DNA from: CAYVJW01 sp964451885
Lineage (GTDB): Bacteria > Patescibacteriota > Gracilibacteria > UBA4473
Direction of reading: 5' to 3'
Length of the DNA: 8,864 nucleotides
Assembly (NCBI GenBank): GCA_964451885.1
Contig: CAYVJW010000069.1
Coordinates: forward strand, 1 to 8,864
Shown here: positions 1 through 6,401 of the stretch, piece after piece
How the letters are laid out: each line of letters opens with the position of its first letter
Numbering within the stretch: the first letter of the stretch is position 1
Notes under the pieces: model-generated
What the model saw: the letters and a program-made list of their open reading frames with translations, nothing else
Database searches by the model: none
What the model was told of the DNA's origin: nothing
Position numbers and translations under genes: made by a program

Positions 1-66
1 GACAGTGCTTGACTGCGCTTATAGCAAAAATGGCTTTCAACCAAAAGATTCAATAAGACTTCTAAC

Positions 67-93
67 TTGACTTTTTTATGTAAATAATATAAA
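67..93 (+). promoter_or_regulatory. Putative promoter of the voltage-sensor/PH gene
   Basis: TTGACT at 67-72 resembles a -35 box. TATAAA at 88-93 resembles a -10 box, although the 15-nt spacer is shorter than ideal. The predicted transcript would begin about 6 nt before the ATG at 106, leaving almost no leader. Between the boxes and the ATG there is only a weak purine run (aaaaagaaag) and no GGAGG-like site. Confidence 0.35.
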
Positions 94-105
94 AAGAAAG
101 TATTC

Positions 106-1035
106 ATGAAAGGAAGAACTTTTCGCAGTTTCGTGAATCTTGCCCTTCATGATCCTTGTACGAAGGCTTCGAGGATTATAAACGGGATGGTAATTTTTTT
201 GATTATTTTTTCGGTTGCGGTTATCCCTCTTCATTTTATTGACGGGCCAGAATGGGTAGGCACTCCGCTTTTTTTATTTGACCGAACGGTGGTGACTATT
301 TTTACGGCAGAATATGTCCTTCGGATTTGGGCGGCAAAAAAGCCTTTTCGGTATGTTTTTTCTTGGTGGGGAATTATTGATCTTATTGCTATTTTACCTT
401 TTTATTTGGCTAAATTAGCACTGTTCGGATCTTCACAAGCCTTTTTAGCACTTCGGATTTTGCGACTTCTTAAACTTGGAAGAGTCTATGATATGGAGCG
501 CGTTGCTATCCTTAGTTGCTCCAAAAATTCCCACGGGGAATTCAAGGTAATCCCGGGAGAAGAAATCGAGCGTGTTGTGCAAAAGCATCCTTTGGTTCTT
601 TTGATTTCTCTTTCCTTGCCCCTGGCTTTTACTTCTACGGGGCTTTTTACTCTTGTTTTTTCCCAATCGGTTTTTGCCATCGCCGTTTCTATTCTCTTCT
701 TTTGTTTGGCGATTATTTTTTTCATCAATGCCTGGCTGAATTATAATTATGACGTTATCTATATCACAAACCGGCGGATAATCGTCCAAAACCGACATCT
801 TTTCGGTTCAACAGCAAACGATATTTCTTATGAGGCGATAACCAATGTCGTTCCGAGCAATACAGGGATAATTCATTGGCTTTTTAAATTCGGAAATATA
901 CGCTTGGAAACAGCTTCAAGCGCGGGGATTGTTAATTTTAATGATACCCCGAAACCCCACAGTGTGGTTCAGCATATTTCTGCAAATAGAGAGCTAGTTT
1001 TGAGAGCAAAAATAAAAACAGTTGCAAGTTCGTAA
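106..1035 (+). CDS. Voltage-sensor domain fused to bacterial PH (bPH2/DUF304-type) membrane protein, no pore
   Basis: Inner-membrane protein of 309 aa. Residues 23-128 form a four-helix voltage sensor. S2 carries F66-x-x-E69-x3-R73, the pattern of the Kv-channel charge-transfer centre, and S3 has D92. S4 has basic residues at every third position (R117, R120, K123, R126). No pore loop or TxGYG filter follows. Instead residues 147-161 contain a GEEI...KHP motif, then two TM helices (about 163-186 and 188-211) and a PH-like region (about 214-300) with TNRRI and a later FGNIRLETA stretch. That order matches YdbS-like bPH2 (PF03703) proteins. The protein thus looks like a pore-less voltage sensor joined to a complete bPH2 protein. 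Known pore-less sensors include Hv1 proton channels and voltage-sensing phosphatases; the function here is unknown. The ATG at 106 has no strong ribosome site. The gene converges on the next gene 29 bp away, with no obvious terminator hairpin between. Confidence 0.85.
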   Translation: MKGRTFRSFVNLALHDPCTKASRIINGMVIFLIIFSVAVIPLHFIDGPEWVGTPLFLFDRTVVTIFTAEYVLRIWAAKKPFRYVFSWWGIIDLIAILPFYLAKLALFGSSQAFLALRILRLLKLGRVYDMERVAILSCSKNSHGEFKVIPGEEIERVVQKHPLVLLISLSLPLAFTSTGLFTLVFSQSVFAIAVSILFFCLAIIFFINAWLNYNYDVIYITNRRIIVQNRHLFGSTANDISYEAITNVVPSNTGIIHWLFKFGNIRLETASSAGIVNFNDTPKPHSVVQHISANRELVLRAKIKTVASS

Positions 1036-1064
1036 GGGATTTGGCAGAAAATAACTTTTTAACT

Positions 1065-2651
1065 TTATTCTTCTTGAGTTTCCTCTCTCCACAAGCTTCT
1101 AAATTTAAAGTATTCGGTCAGCCGCAGTCCCGTAAACCTTCCCAGCCAAATATTTCCAAGGACGGGGAGTATTATGTATTCAGGAAGTGCCAAAATTGCT
1201 TCTTTGAAAAAGGGCATATCAAATAGGAAAAATCCCATGAGGGAAACCACTACTGTTTCTCCCGCTACAACAATCGCGCTTCTTATTCCTCCCTCGGACT
1301 GTGCGGAGAGGAACTTTTCCGATACTGTTGACATCACGAGCATCGGGAAAATTGCCAAAGATAAATTTAATGATGTCTGAAAATATATGGCTAATCCCAA
1401 TACCAGAAAAAAGGATAATGCCAGGGAACTTAGGAGTAAGCTTAATCTTGGGATATAAAGGAGATCGACTTTTTCAAAAAGTACCCGAATGAGATAACTT
1501 ACGCACAAGGTCACAAAAAACACTACCAGACCGAATTGCATTCCCAGTACGAAAAAACTAAGCGACAATACTAACGGTGCGTATACCCCGTAAGTAGACA
1601 TACCGATCACTTGCCTAACAAATGAAGTTACAAACGTCAAAAACGGGACAACTAACAACAAATAAACCACGTTTTGAGAAATCCCGTGCGAAACGAAATA
1701 AGTTACCAATTGGGAAAATATCAAAAAGGGGGAAGTTCTGCTCCTCTCATCTATGATACGATACTCAATCGCCCTTGATTTCAAGTTATCAATGATTCGG
1801 AGATTTTCGGACGAATCCAATTTCCTTTGTTCAAAAATAGGGTTAAGCGCTTCCAACCTTGTGAGAAGAATATAGCGTGGCTGGAGTATCTTAAATAGCG
1901 GTTGAGCCAGTTTTGCGACTTGATCCAATGACCCTTCCACGAGTTTTACCCATAATTTATCTTTTAAATCAAATTTATTTTCGCGGGATAATTTTTGCCA
2001 CAACTGGGCAAAACTTTGCAGTCCGATTACGGATTTCGTATGAAAAATAATAAGGTCTGATTCTTTTGCAAATGAAATATTTTCTTGAATTTTTCGAACA
2101 AATTCGTCTTCCGCGGAAAATCCACTTTCGTCTTTATCATAGGTAATTTCTTTAAGCCAAATCCCCTTTTCCGCGGCCTGGTATACAACTTCTGAAATTT
2201 CTTCAATATTATCCGATATTAAAATTCCTTTCTGGTTATATACAAAAATATCTTTCTCTGAAGATGCCTTTTCTTTTCCTTGTTTAATGGTCAGTTTAAC
2301 CGTATATTTCCCGGTTTTCTGATATTGGTGCGCCACTTCCCGCCCATATTGGAGCGGTGTTCCGTCACCATAATCCCACCAATAAACTGGTGTTCCGGAT
2401 GAGGGGGATACCAGTTTCGAGCCCTCGGCATTAAAAGCACTTACATTCCCATGTTCTACAAATTCTTCCGCGAAGACATACGGAATTATTATTTCTTCCT
2501 CAAATTCAACGCTTTCGGCTTCTTCATCTTCTACTGATAAAACTTCTAAGCCCTCTTCCGGTTCTGTATTTACATCCAGTTCTGTCTGGGCAAAAACAAT
2601 TCCGGAGCTGAAAAAAATGAGAGAAAGGAGAATGAGGTACTTTTTCATCAT
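1065..2651 (-). CDS. Secreted-PKD / seven-transmembrane domain membrane protein
   Basis: 528 aa. Residues 1-21 are a signal peptide (lysines, hydrophobic core, FAQ cleavage-like end). An acidic stretch at about 25-55 follows. Residues 66-138 are a PKD domain, recognised by WWDYGDG at 91-97, H108-x-Y110 and GKYTVKL at 114-120. Residues 140-300 form an unrecognised alpha/beta-looking extracytoplasmic region. Residues 328-510 carry about seven hydrophobic helices, with FVRQVIGMSTYGVYAPLVL at 344-362 and YIPRLSLLL at 399-407. The last two resemble the 7TM domain family usually fused to an inactive transglutaminase (PF14402-like). In the better-known proteins a transglutaminase-like domain precedes the helices; here PKD plus an unknown domain takes that place. 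The gene lies downstream of the peptidase gene on the same strand, 115 bp apart, so co-transcription is possible. Two ATGs in tandem (2651 and 2648) are alternative starts, and neither has a Shine-Dalgarno site. Exact role unknown. Confidence 0.8.
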   Translation of the reverse strand: MMKKYLILLSLIFFSSGIVFAQTELDVNTEPEEGLEVLSVEDEEAESVEFEEEIIIPYVFAEEFVEHGNVSAFNAEGSKLVSPSSGTPVYWWDYGDGTPLQYGREVAHQYQKTGKYTVKLTIKQGKEKASSEKDIFVYNQKGILISDNIEEISEVVYQAAEKGIWLKEITYDKDESGFSAEDEFVRKIQENISFAKESDLIIFHTKSVIGLQSFAQLWQKLSRENKFDLKDKLWVKLVEGSLDQVAKLAQPLFKILQPRYILLTRLEALNPIFEQRKLDSSENLRIIDNLKSRAIEYRIIDERSRTSPFLIFSQLVTYFVSHGISQNVVYLLLVVPFLTFVTSFVRQVIGMSTYGVYAPLVLSLSFFVLGMQFGLVVFFVTLCVSYLIRVLFEKVDLLYIPRLSLLLSSLALSFFLVLGLAIYFQTSLNLSLAIFPMLVMSTVSEKFLSAQSEGGIRSAIVVAGETVVVSLMGFFLFDMPFFKEAILALPEYIILPVLGNIWLGRFTGLRLTEYFKFRSLWREETQEE

Positions 2652-2668
2652 GTGGGAGTTTGACAGAA

Positions 2669-2717
2669 CAAGGGGGAAGAATCAAGGGACAAGGAGCATG
2701 GGGTAAGGGGCAATGTT
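2669..2717 (+). repeat. Purine-rich heptamer repeat array
   Basis: Seven successive 7-bp units follow the loose consensus YAAGGRR, for example CAAGGGA at 2683-2689, CAAGGAG at 2690-2696 and TAAGGGG at 2704-2710; the outer units are degenerate. Three or four related units occur on the opposite strand at about 2745-2765, which makes the region an inverted array. The right-hand copies abut the stop codon of the peptidase gene. Confidence 0.6.
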
Positions 2718-2762
2718 TATCAGATTTTTTAAAAAAGACTCTTTATCCTTGCTCCTTACCCC
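2700..2762 (-). terminator. Long hairpin between the peptidase and PKD-7TM genes
   Basis: GGGGTAAGGGGCAA at 2700-2713 pairs with TTGCTCCTTACCCC at 2749-2762, giving 14 pairs with one G-T wobble. The 35-nt loop contains the palindrome TTTTTTAAAAAA (2725-2736). The hairpin lies 4 nt past the stop codon of the minus-strand peptidase gene, so it could end or attenuate that transcript before the PKD-7TM gene. No T-run follows the stem on the minus strand, so it is not a standard intrinsic terminator. An mRNA-stability or repeat-derived structure fits equally well. Confidence 0.4.
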
Positions 2763-2766
2763 TTGC

Positions 2767-3594
2767 TTACTTGTTTGCTACAAGAGCCTTCACATCAAAA
2801 TTAATCAATGTCGCATCCCATATAACTTCGGGGACAATATTTTCGTCTGTTTTTTCTTTCTGAAACTCCTTTTCATTGAAAACGTATTCTCGAAAAAAAT
2901 GATATTTCCGATCCAAATTTTCTGATTTTTTTGCCAGTTTTCTAAATTTTTCCCCGTGGATTCTGTAAAAAAGATAATGTTCCGCGAAATCCTCGAAAGG
3001 ATTGGACATCGCGTATCCGGATACAAAATCAACCTTTGTGCTGTCCAGCCTTCTGCGGTTTGCACTTTTCCATGAAATTCGATAAAATTTCATGCTCGGA
3101 TCATCTGATAAAATAGGTGTTTTATAATCGTAAAAAACTGTTTTTTTTCCGTGCCTACCCTTTAGGTTTCCTAAATCAACAACATGTCCTATTTCATGAA
3201 TAAATACAGCCATAAGTTCGTTTTCTGAGGCTATTGTCCCAGTATTGAGGATGATTTTTTTTGAATTCGCCATTCCTCTTGATACATGTGATTCATTCTT
3301 TACCTCCAACCCTTTTAGATTTGAAATATGCTCTTTTGGAATATATTTAATTACAGTTCGAATATTCTTTTTATATTCTGCTAAATTACGTTTCTCCGCA
3401 GATGTTCTGAAATTTTTAGCTGAAAAATACTTATCCCATGAAAAAGATTCAATACGAGGGAAACGCCTGATTCTTTTTGTTCTAAAACTCCTTCTATAAG
3501 CTGCATAACGATAATTATCCGTATCATATGTATTATCTACCAATAAAATAGAATTATGCAATTGTAACGATAACAGTACTGAAATCAGAAACAT
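2767..3594 (-). CDS. Secreted zinc metallopeptidase, anthrax lethal-factor-like gluzincin
   Basis: 275 aa. Residues 2-18 are hydrophobic and look like a signal peptide or anchor lacking N-terminal lysines, so the protein probably acts outside the membrane. The zinc site is H133-E134-x-x-H137 in FIHEIGHVVDLG. A second motif at 192-206 has Y194, N198, E201 and E205. Its spacing matches the C-terminal catalytic domain of anthrax lethal factor as I recall it (Tyr728, Asn732, zinc ligand Glu735, Glu739, after HEFGHAVD). E201 is therefore the likely third zinc ligand and Y194 the likely transition-state tyrosine. Residues 25-85 are basic and Tyr/Arg-rich; the C-terminal 60 residues are charged and unrecognised. 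An in-frame TAA lies directly before the ATG, so no longer start exists. The substrate cannot be told. The PKD-7TM gene follows on the same strand, and the two may work together at the envelope. Confidence 0.8.
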   Translation of the reverse strand: MFLISVLLSLQLHNSILLVDNTYDTDNYRYAAYRRSFRTKRIRRFPRIESFSWDKYFSAKNFRTSAEKRNLAEYKKNIRTVIKYIPKEHISNLKGLEVKNESHVSRGMANSKKIILNTGTIASENELMAVFIHEIGHVVDLGNLKGRHGKKTVFYDYKTPILSDDPSMKFYRISWKSANRRRLDSTKVDFVSGYAMSNPFEDFAEHYLFYRIHGEKFRKLAKKSENLDRKYHFFREYVFNEKEFQKEKTDENIVPEVIWDATLINFDVKALVANK

Positions 3595-3746
3595 TTAATA
3601 AACAAATAAATGGCAATAGAATCGCTTTAAATTTATATTTGCCTCTTTTTTGTTTTATATTTCTGTATTTAATTTATTTTCCTTTTATCACGTATTAAGC
3701 TTCACGTCAAGTCGATTTTTCATAAAATATAAATATAATCAACTTA
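3595..3746. promoter_or_regulatory. Divergent AT-rich promoter region
   Basis: This gap separates the minus-strand peptidase gene from the plus-strand PurL-half gene. On the plus strand, a perfect TATAAT at 3734-3739 sits 7 nt before the ATG at 3747, so the transcript may start at or next to the ATG. No good -35 box is visible at the right distance. On the minus strand, TTGACG (complement of 3705-3710) and GATAAA (complement of 3684-3689), spaced by 15 nt, form a possible promoter with a leader of about 80 nt. No gene or stable hairpin is visible here. Confidence 0.45.
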
Positions 3747-4772
3747 ATGAAACTCACTGAAATAATTGAAAGATTGCTTACTTCCCCCAATATTGCTTCT
3801 CATAGCCCTATTTATGAGAAGTACGACAAGAATGTACAAGGAAATACGGTTCATGAACGGGGAAGGGTGGCGGCTTCGATATGTGTGCCGTTTCAGGATT
3901 TTCCGGAGCTTCCAGACAATAAAGCTTTGACAGGCATAGCTATTGCTACGGGAGGGAATTCAAATCTTGCAAAGATTTCTGCTCGAGAAGCAGCCAGTAG
4001 CGCTATCTTTGAGGCGGTGATAAAGCTTGCTTGTGTGGGGGCTGAGCCTTTGGCAGCTACTGATTGCTTGAATTTTGGGAATCCTGAAAAAAAGGAACAA
4101 ATGGGAGATTTCATTCTGGGGATTGATGGGCTTAAAAGTGTTTGTGAAGCGCTGAATGTTCCGATCGTTTCCGGAAATGTTTCGCTTTATAATGAGTCTA
4201 ACGGAAAAAGTATTCCGCCAAGTGCTTTGGTTTCGGTTTTTGGGCGGGTAGAAAACCCGGTAAGTGTTCCTCAGTTAGGATTTCTAAGGCCCGGAGAAAC
4301 GATTTTTTTAGTCGGGAAGCGTTCGGAGAATTTGGGAGGGTCGGAGTTATTGAATGTATGCAGAAAAAGTGATTTCCGGATTCCTGAAATTGAGTTTAAA
4401 TCCGGAGAGCGGTTAGTAGGATCTTTGCAAAAAATTGCTGCCACCAATAAGATTTCAACAGCTCAGCCGATTCTGAATGGCGGTTTAATTATAGCCCTGC
4501 TGAAATCCTGTTTTGAAAATAATTTTGGTGCTGAAATAAGTATCCCGGAAGATATTATTCCTGGCTTTCTTTTTGGAGAGGATTTAGGGGTGGTGGTTTC
4601 TTCCTATGACGGGACGGCGATTCAAGAAGCTTTCGGAGATGAGGCTGTTGAATTGGGAAAGGTTAAGGAAAAGTTTCATATACAAATTATGGCCGGAGAT
4701 AATGTTTTGCTGGAGAAGAATTTGAGTTTGTGGAAAGATATGTGGGGCAATACTCTCAGGAAAATATTTTAA
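3747..4772 (+). CDS. purL: Phosphoribosylformylglycinamidine synthase II, C-terminal half only
   Basis: 341 aa matching the second half of small PurL, which uses ATP and ammonia from glutamine to convert FGAR to FGAM in purine synthesis. Landmarks are SPNIAS (13-18), YDKNVQGNTV (26-35), GAEPLAATDCLNFGNPE (98-114), SGNVSLYNES (142-151) and GGSELL (197-202). Full-length small PurL is about 600-740 aa, and this protein begins where its second AIR-synthase-like repeat begins. An in-frame TAA at 3723-3725 rules out an N-terminal extension here, and no N-half is encoded in the window. The usual AHDVS[DE]GGL motif is replaced by AQPILNGGL (239-247), losing the His-Asp pair. The protein may pair with a separately encoded N-half, or it may have lost synthase activity. 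The family is certain; activity is not. The gene has no Shine-Dalgarno site and a TATAAT box abutting the start. Confidence 0.85.
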   Translation: MKLTEIIERLLTSPNIASHSPIYEKYDKNVQGNTVHERGRVAASICVPFQDFPELPDNKALTGIAIATGGNSNLAKISAREAASSAIFEAVIKLACVGAEPLAATDCLNFGNPEKKEQMGDFILGIDGLKSVCEALNVPIVSGNVSLYNESNGKSIPPSALVSVFGRVENPVSVPQLGFLRPGETIFLVGKRSENLGGSELLNVCRKSDFRIPEIEFKSGERLVGSLQKIAATNKISTAQPILNGGLIIALLKSCFENNFGAEISIPEDIIPGFLFGEDLGVVVSSYDGTAIQEAFGDEAVELGKVKEKFHIQIMAGDNVLLEKNLSLWKDMWGNTLRKIF

Positions 4773-4778
4773 AAAAAA

Positions 4779-4834
4779 TTGACAAACTATTAGAAACGAC
4801 TACTAAGTATACAGGCTAGCTTTTTTATGATAAT
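4779..4834 (+). promoter_or_regulatory. Putative promoter of the two-module gene
   Basis: A consensus TTGACA at 4779-4784 lies just past the purL stop and 62 nt before the next ATG. At a 16-nt spacer the -10 position reads TACTAA (4801-4806), which is poor. A better -10-like sequence, TATGATAAT (4826-4834), lies nearer the ATG but has no matching -35 box. One or two overlapping promoters are possible. Confidence 0.4.
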
Positions 4835-4840
4835 TTAAAA

Positions 4841-6121
4841 ATGTATCCCGAGAATACAAATGAATCCAGCTTTAACTATAATAATGTAGATAATTGGAGT
4901 AATTTTCTGCAGGAGCATCTACATGATATTATGTGTTCTCTTTCAGAGAGCTTTGATGAATTCAGAACAGAATTCGAAAATTTATTTGCGGGGCTTGAAA
5001 GGATAAATACAACCGGAGAGTATGACGCAGACAGAAGAGCAAGTATTTTAAGCCACCAAACTGCAATAATATGGAGGTTGATTACTGTTTTTTTAGATAA
5101 ATATATCACTCTGTCCTGCTCTGATGCGCCACTTGACTATAAGCGACTTCTTGCTTCAATGGCTTCAAGACAAATATTTAATTCTTTGCTAAGTTCAAAA
5201 TTCACCAAGTCTTCTGAAGAACATGACTACCTTGATCAAGGGGCAGAAATAAGTACTCAAACTTTTACAGATCGGGCATTTTGGGTGGAAGAGATTGACG
5301 GCCGTTTTGTTATTAAAAAAGGAATGAGTGCTCTACCGGGAGTCTCAGAATGTTTTATAGAAGCAGAGCAAAGGCTGCTTCAGCAGCTTAAAGAAAAAGG
5401 AGAAAGCACAGATGATGCCTTCGCTACAAGTAATGATTTAATGGATATTGAAAATGATGAGGGAGCGAGAGAGGCGAGACTAATAGAGGATACGTTAAAA
5501 CGATATTTTGAAACGCCTCTTTATCAATTCGAATTTGTAGCAAATGAATTTTTTAGAGGTTTGTTTAACGATCTTAGGGATTTAAAAAATAATAAAAATG
5601 AAGAAATTACAGGTTCTAATAAAGAACAACTTTTGGAACACCAAAGGCAACATGTACATATACCGATGGTTTGGTTCGATATGTTCATTTCATCAGCTTT
5701 CGGTAAATCTTCATTACAGGGACTTAATGATGAGCAATTTGGAAAATTTCAAGAGCGATTAATACAAGCCGGAACTCGTATGATACAGGATGAAATATTA
5801 AAGGCTAATTTTGAAAGCCCATCTATTACCCTGTGGTTAGCGGAAAACGGACAAGTACTTCAAGGAGAAGAAGCGGTGCAAGTAATGAGAATATATTTTG
5901 CAGCTGAAGAAGCGGTATTACTTAAAAAACTAAGTGATGCTAACGGAGCTGAGGAATCAGCATCTGATGATGACGAAATACGTGAGAGAGTGGTCAAATT
6001 AAGAGAAGAACAAAAAACTTTGGTTAGTCACTTTAGAGGATTAATGCTAAAAACTTGTTATGAAACTACATCTCCTGACTCTCTTGGAACGGATTTTAAA
6101 TCCACTTTTCGCTTGTTTTAG
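4841..6121 (+). CDS. Uncharacterised two-module paralog family protein (module A + module B)
   Basis: 426 aa, acidic, no signal peptide or membrane helix; not recognised as any named family. It contains two diverged copies of one module. Module A (about 38-185) has IIWR (76-79), CSDAP (93-97) and a closing TFTDRAFWVEEIDGRF signature from 141. Module B (about 231-365) closes with TLWLAENGQVLQGEEAV (330-346). Module A aligns with the 326-aa protein encoded next: IWR and C-[SA]-D-[AS]-P are 15 residues apart in both, and both have TFT..A.W. Module B aligns with the 227-aa protein after that: ATR[MV]IQ-like helix, then T.WL.E.G..L.GE.A and YF. The modules look helical, with one probable beta-hairpin around the Trp-Asp-Gly signature. 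Residues 186-215 form an acidic linker, and 366-395 look like coiled coil. The gene starts at the first ATG after its promoter, with no Shine-Dalgarno site. Confidence 0.75.
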   Translation: MYPENTNESSFNYNNVDNWSNFLQEHLHDIMCSLSESFDEFRTEFENLFAGLERINTTGEYDADRRASILSHQTAIIWRLITVFLDKYITLSCSDAPLDYKRLLASMASRQIFNSLLSSKFTKSSEEHDYLDQGAEISTQTFTDRAFWVEEIDGRFVIKKGMSALPGVSECFIEAEQRLLQQLKEKGESTDDAFATSNDLMDIENDEGAREARLIEDTLKRYFETPLYQFEFVANEFFRGLFNDLRDLKNNKNEEITGSNKEQLLEHQRQHVHIPMVWFDMFISSAFGKSSLQGLNDEQFGKFQERLIQAGTRMIQDEILKANFESPSITLWLAENGQVLQGEEAVQVMRIYFAAEEAVLLKKLSDANGAEESASDDDEIRERVVKLREEQKTLVSHFRGLMLKTCYETTSPDSLGTDFKSTFRLF

Positions 6122-6342
6122 CCAAAAAATAGCCTCCTTTTTTTTATTTCGTGCCTAGAACCTACCCCCTCATCAAATAAATTTACTCATTTTTCTATCA
6201 AAGTAAAATGAATTATCAGCAAAGTCGTTCCTAGAAAAACAGATTATTTTCGAGTTGTCGGCATCAGTTAGCCAAAACAGCGTTTAAAACCCGTTGGAAC
6301 AGAGAGAGAGGCTGCTTCTATAACACATGAATTAAAAAAAAC
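6122..6342. other. Intergenic gap, weak structures only
   Basis: No supported gene. A6 (6124-6129) and T8 (6138-6145) just after the stop codon could pair into a weak terminator-like stem, but it has no GC pairs. TCATTTT (6187-6193) and AAAATGA (6205-6211) form a second AT-only hairpin. CCTAGAA occurs twice in the gap, once near 6155 and again near 6230. No tRNA-like or riboswitch-like fold was recognised. Confidence 0.3.
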
Positions 6343-6391
6343 TTGACAAGTTTTTGAGTGTGATTAATTTAAGCAAAATTTATATTATAAC
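6343..6391 (+). promoter_or_regulatory. Putative promoter of the 326-aa module gene
   Basis: Consensus TTGACA at 6343-6348 follows an A-run and lies 59 nt before the ATG. At a 16-nt spacer the -10 position reads TAATTT (6365-6370). The closer TATATT (6381-6386) and TATAAC (6386-6391) could serve as alternative -10 boxes. The flanks (aaaaaaacTTGACAA) resemble those at 4779. Confidence 0.5.
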
Positions 6392-6401
6392 TTTTTAAAA
6401 A

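Noticed and set aside
2..70. Open frame at the left edge (22 codons ending TGA at 68-70) as the tail of an upstream gene
   Set aside because: A second plus-strand frame is also open (to TAA at 54-56) and the piece is too short to judge coding character or direction.
640..670. Pore selectivity filter in the voltage-sensor protein (TSTGLF segment)
   Set aside because: It lacks the TxGYG pattern and lies inside a hydrophobic helix, not in a re-entrant loop after S5.
6122..6401. tRNA, riboswitch or CRISPR in the 280-bp gap
   Set aside because: No T-loop sequence, no cloverleaf-like pairing and no regularly spaced repeats were found.
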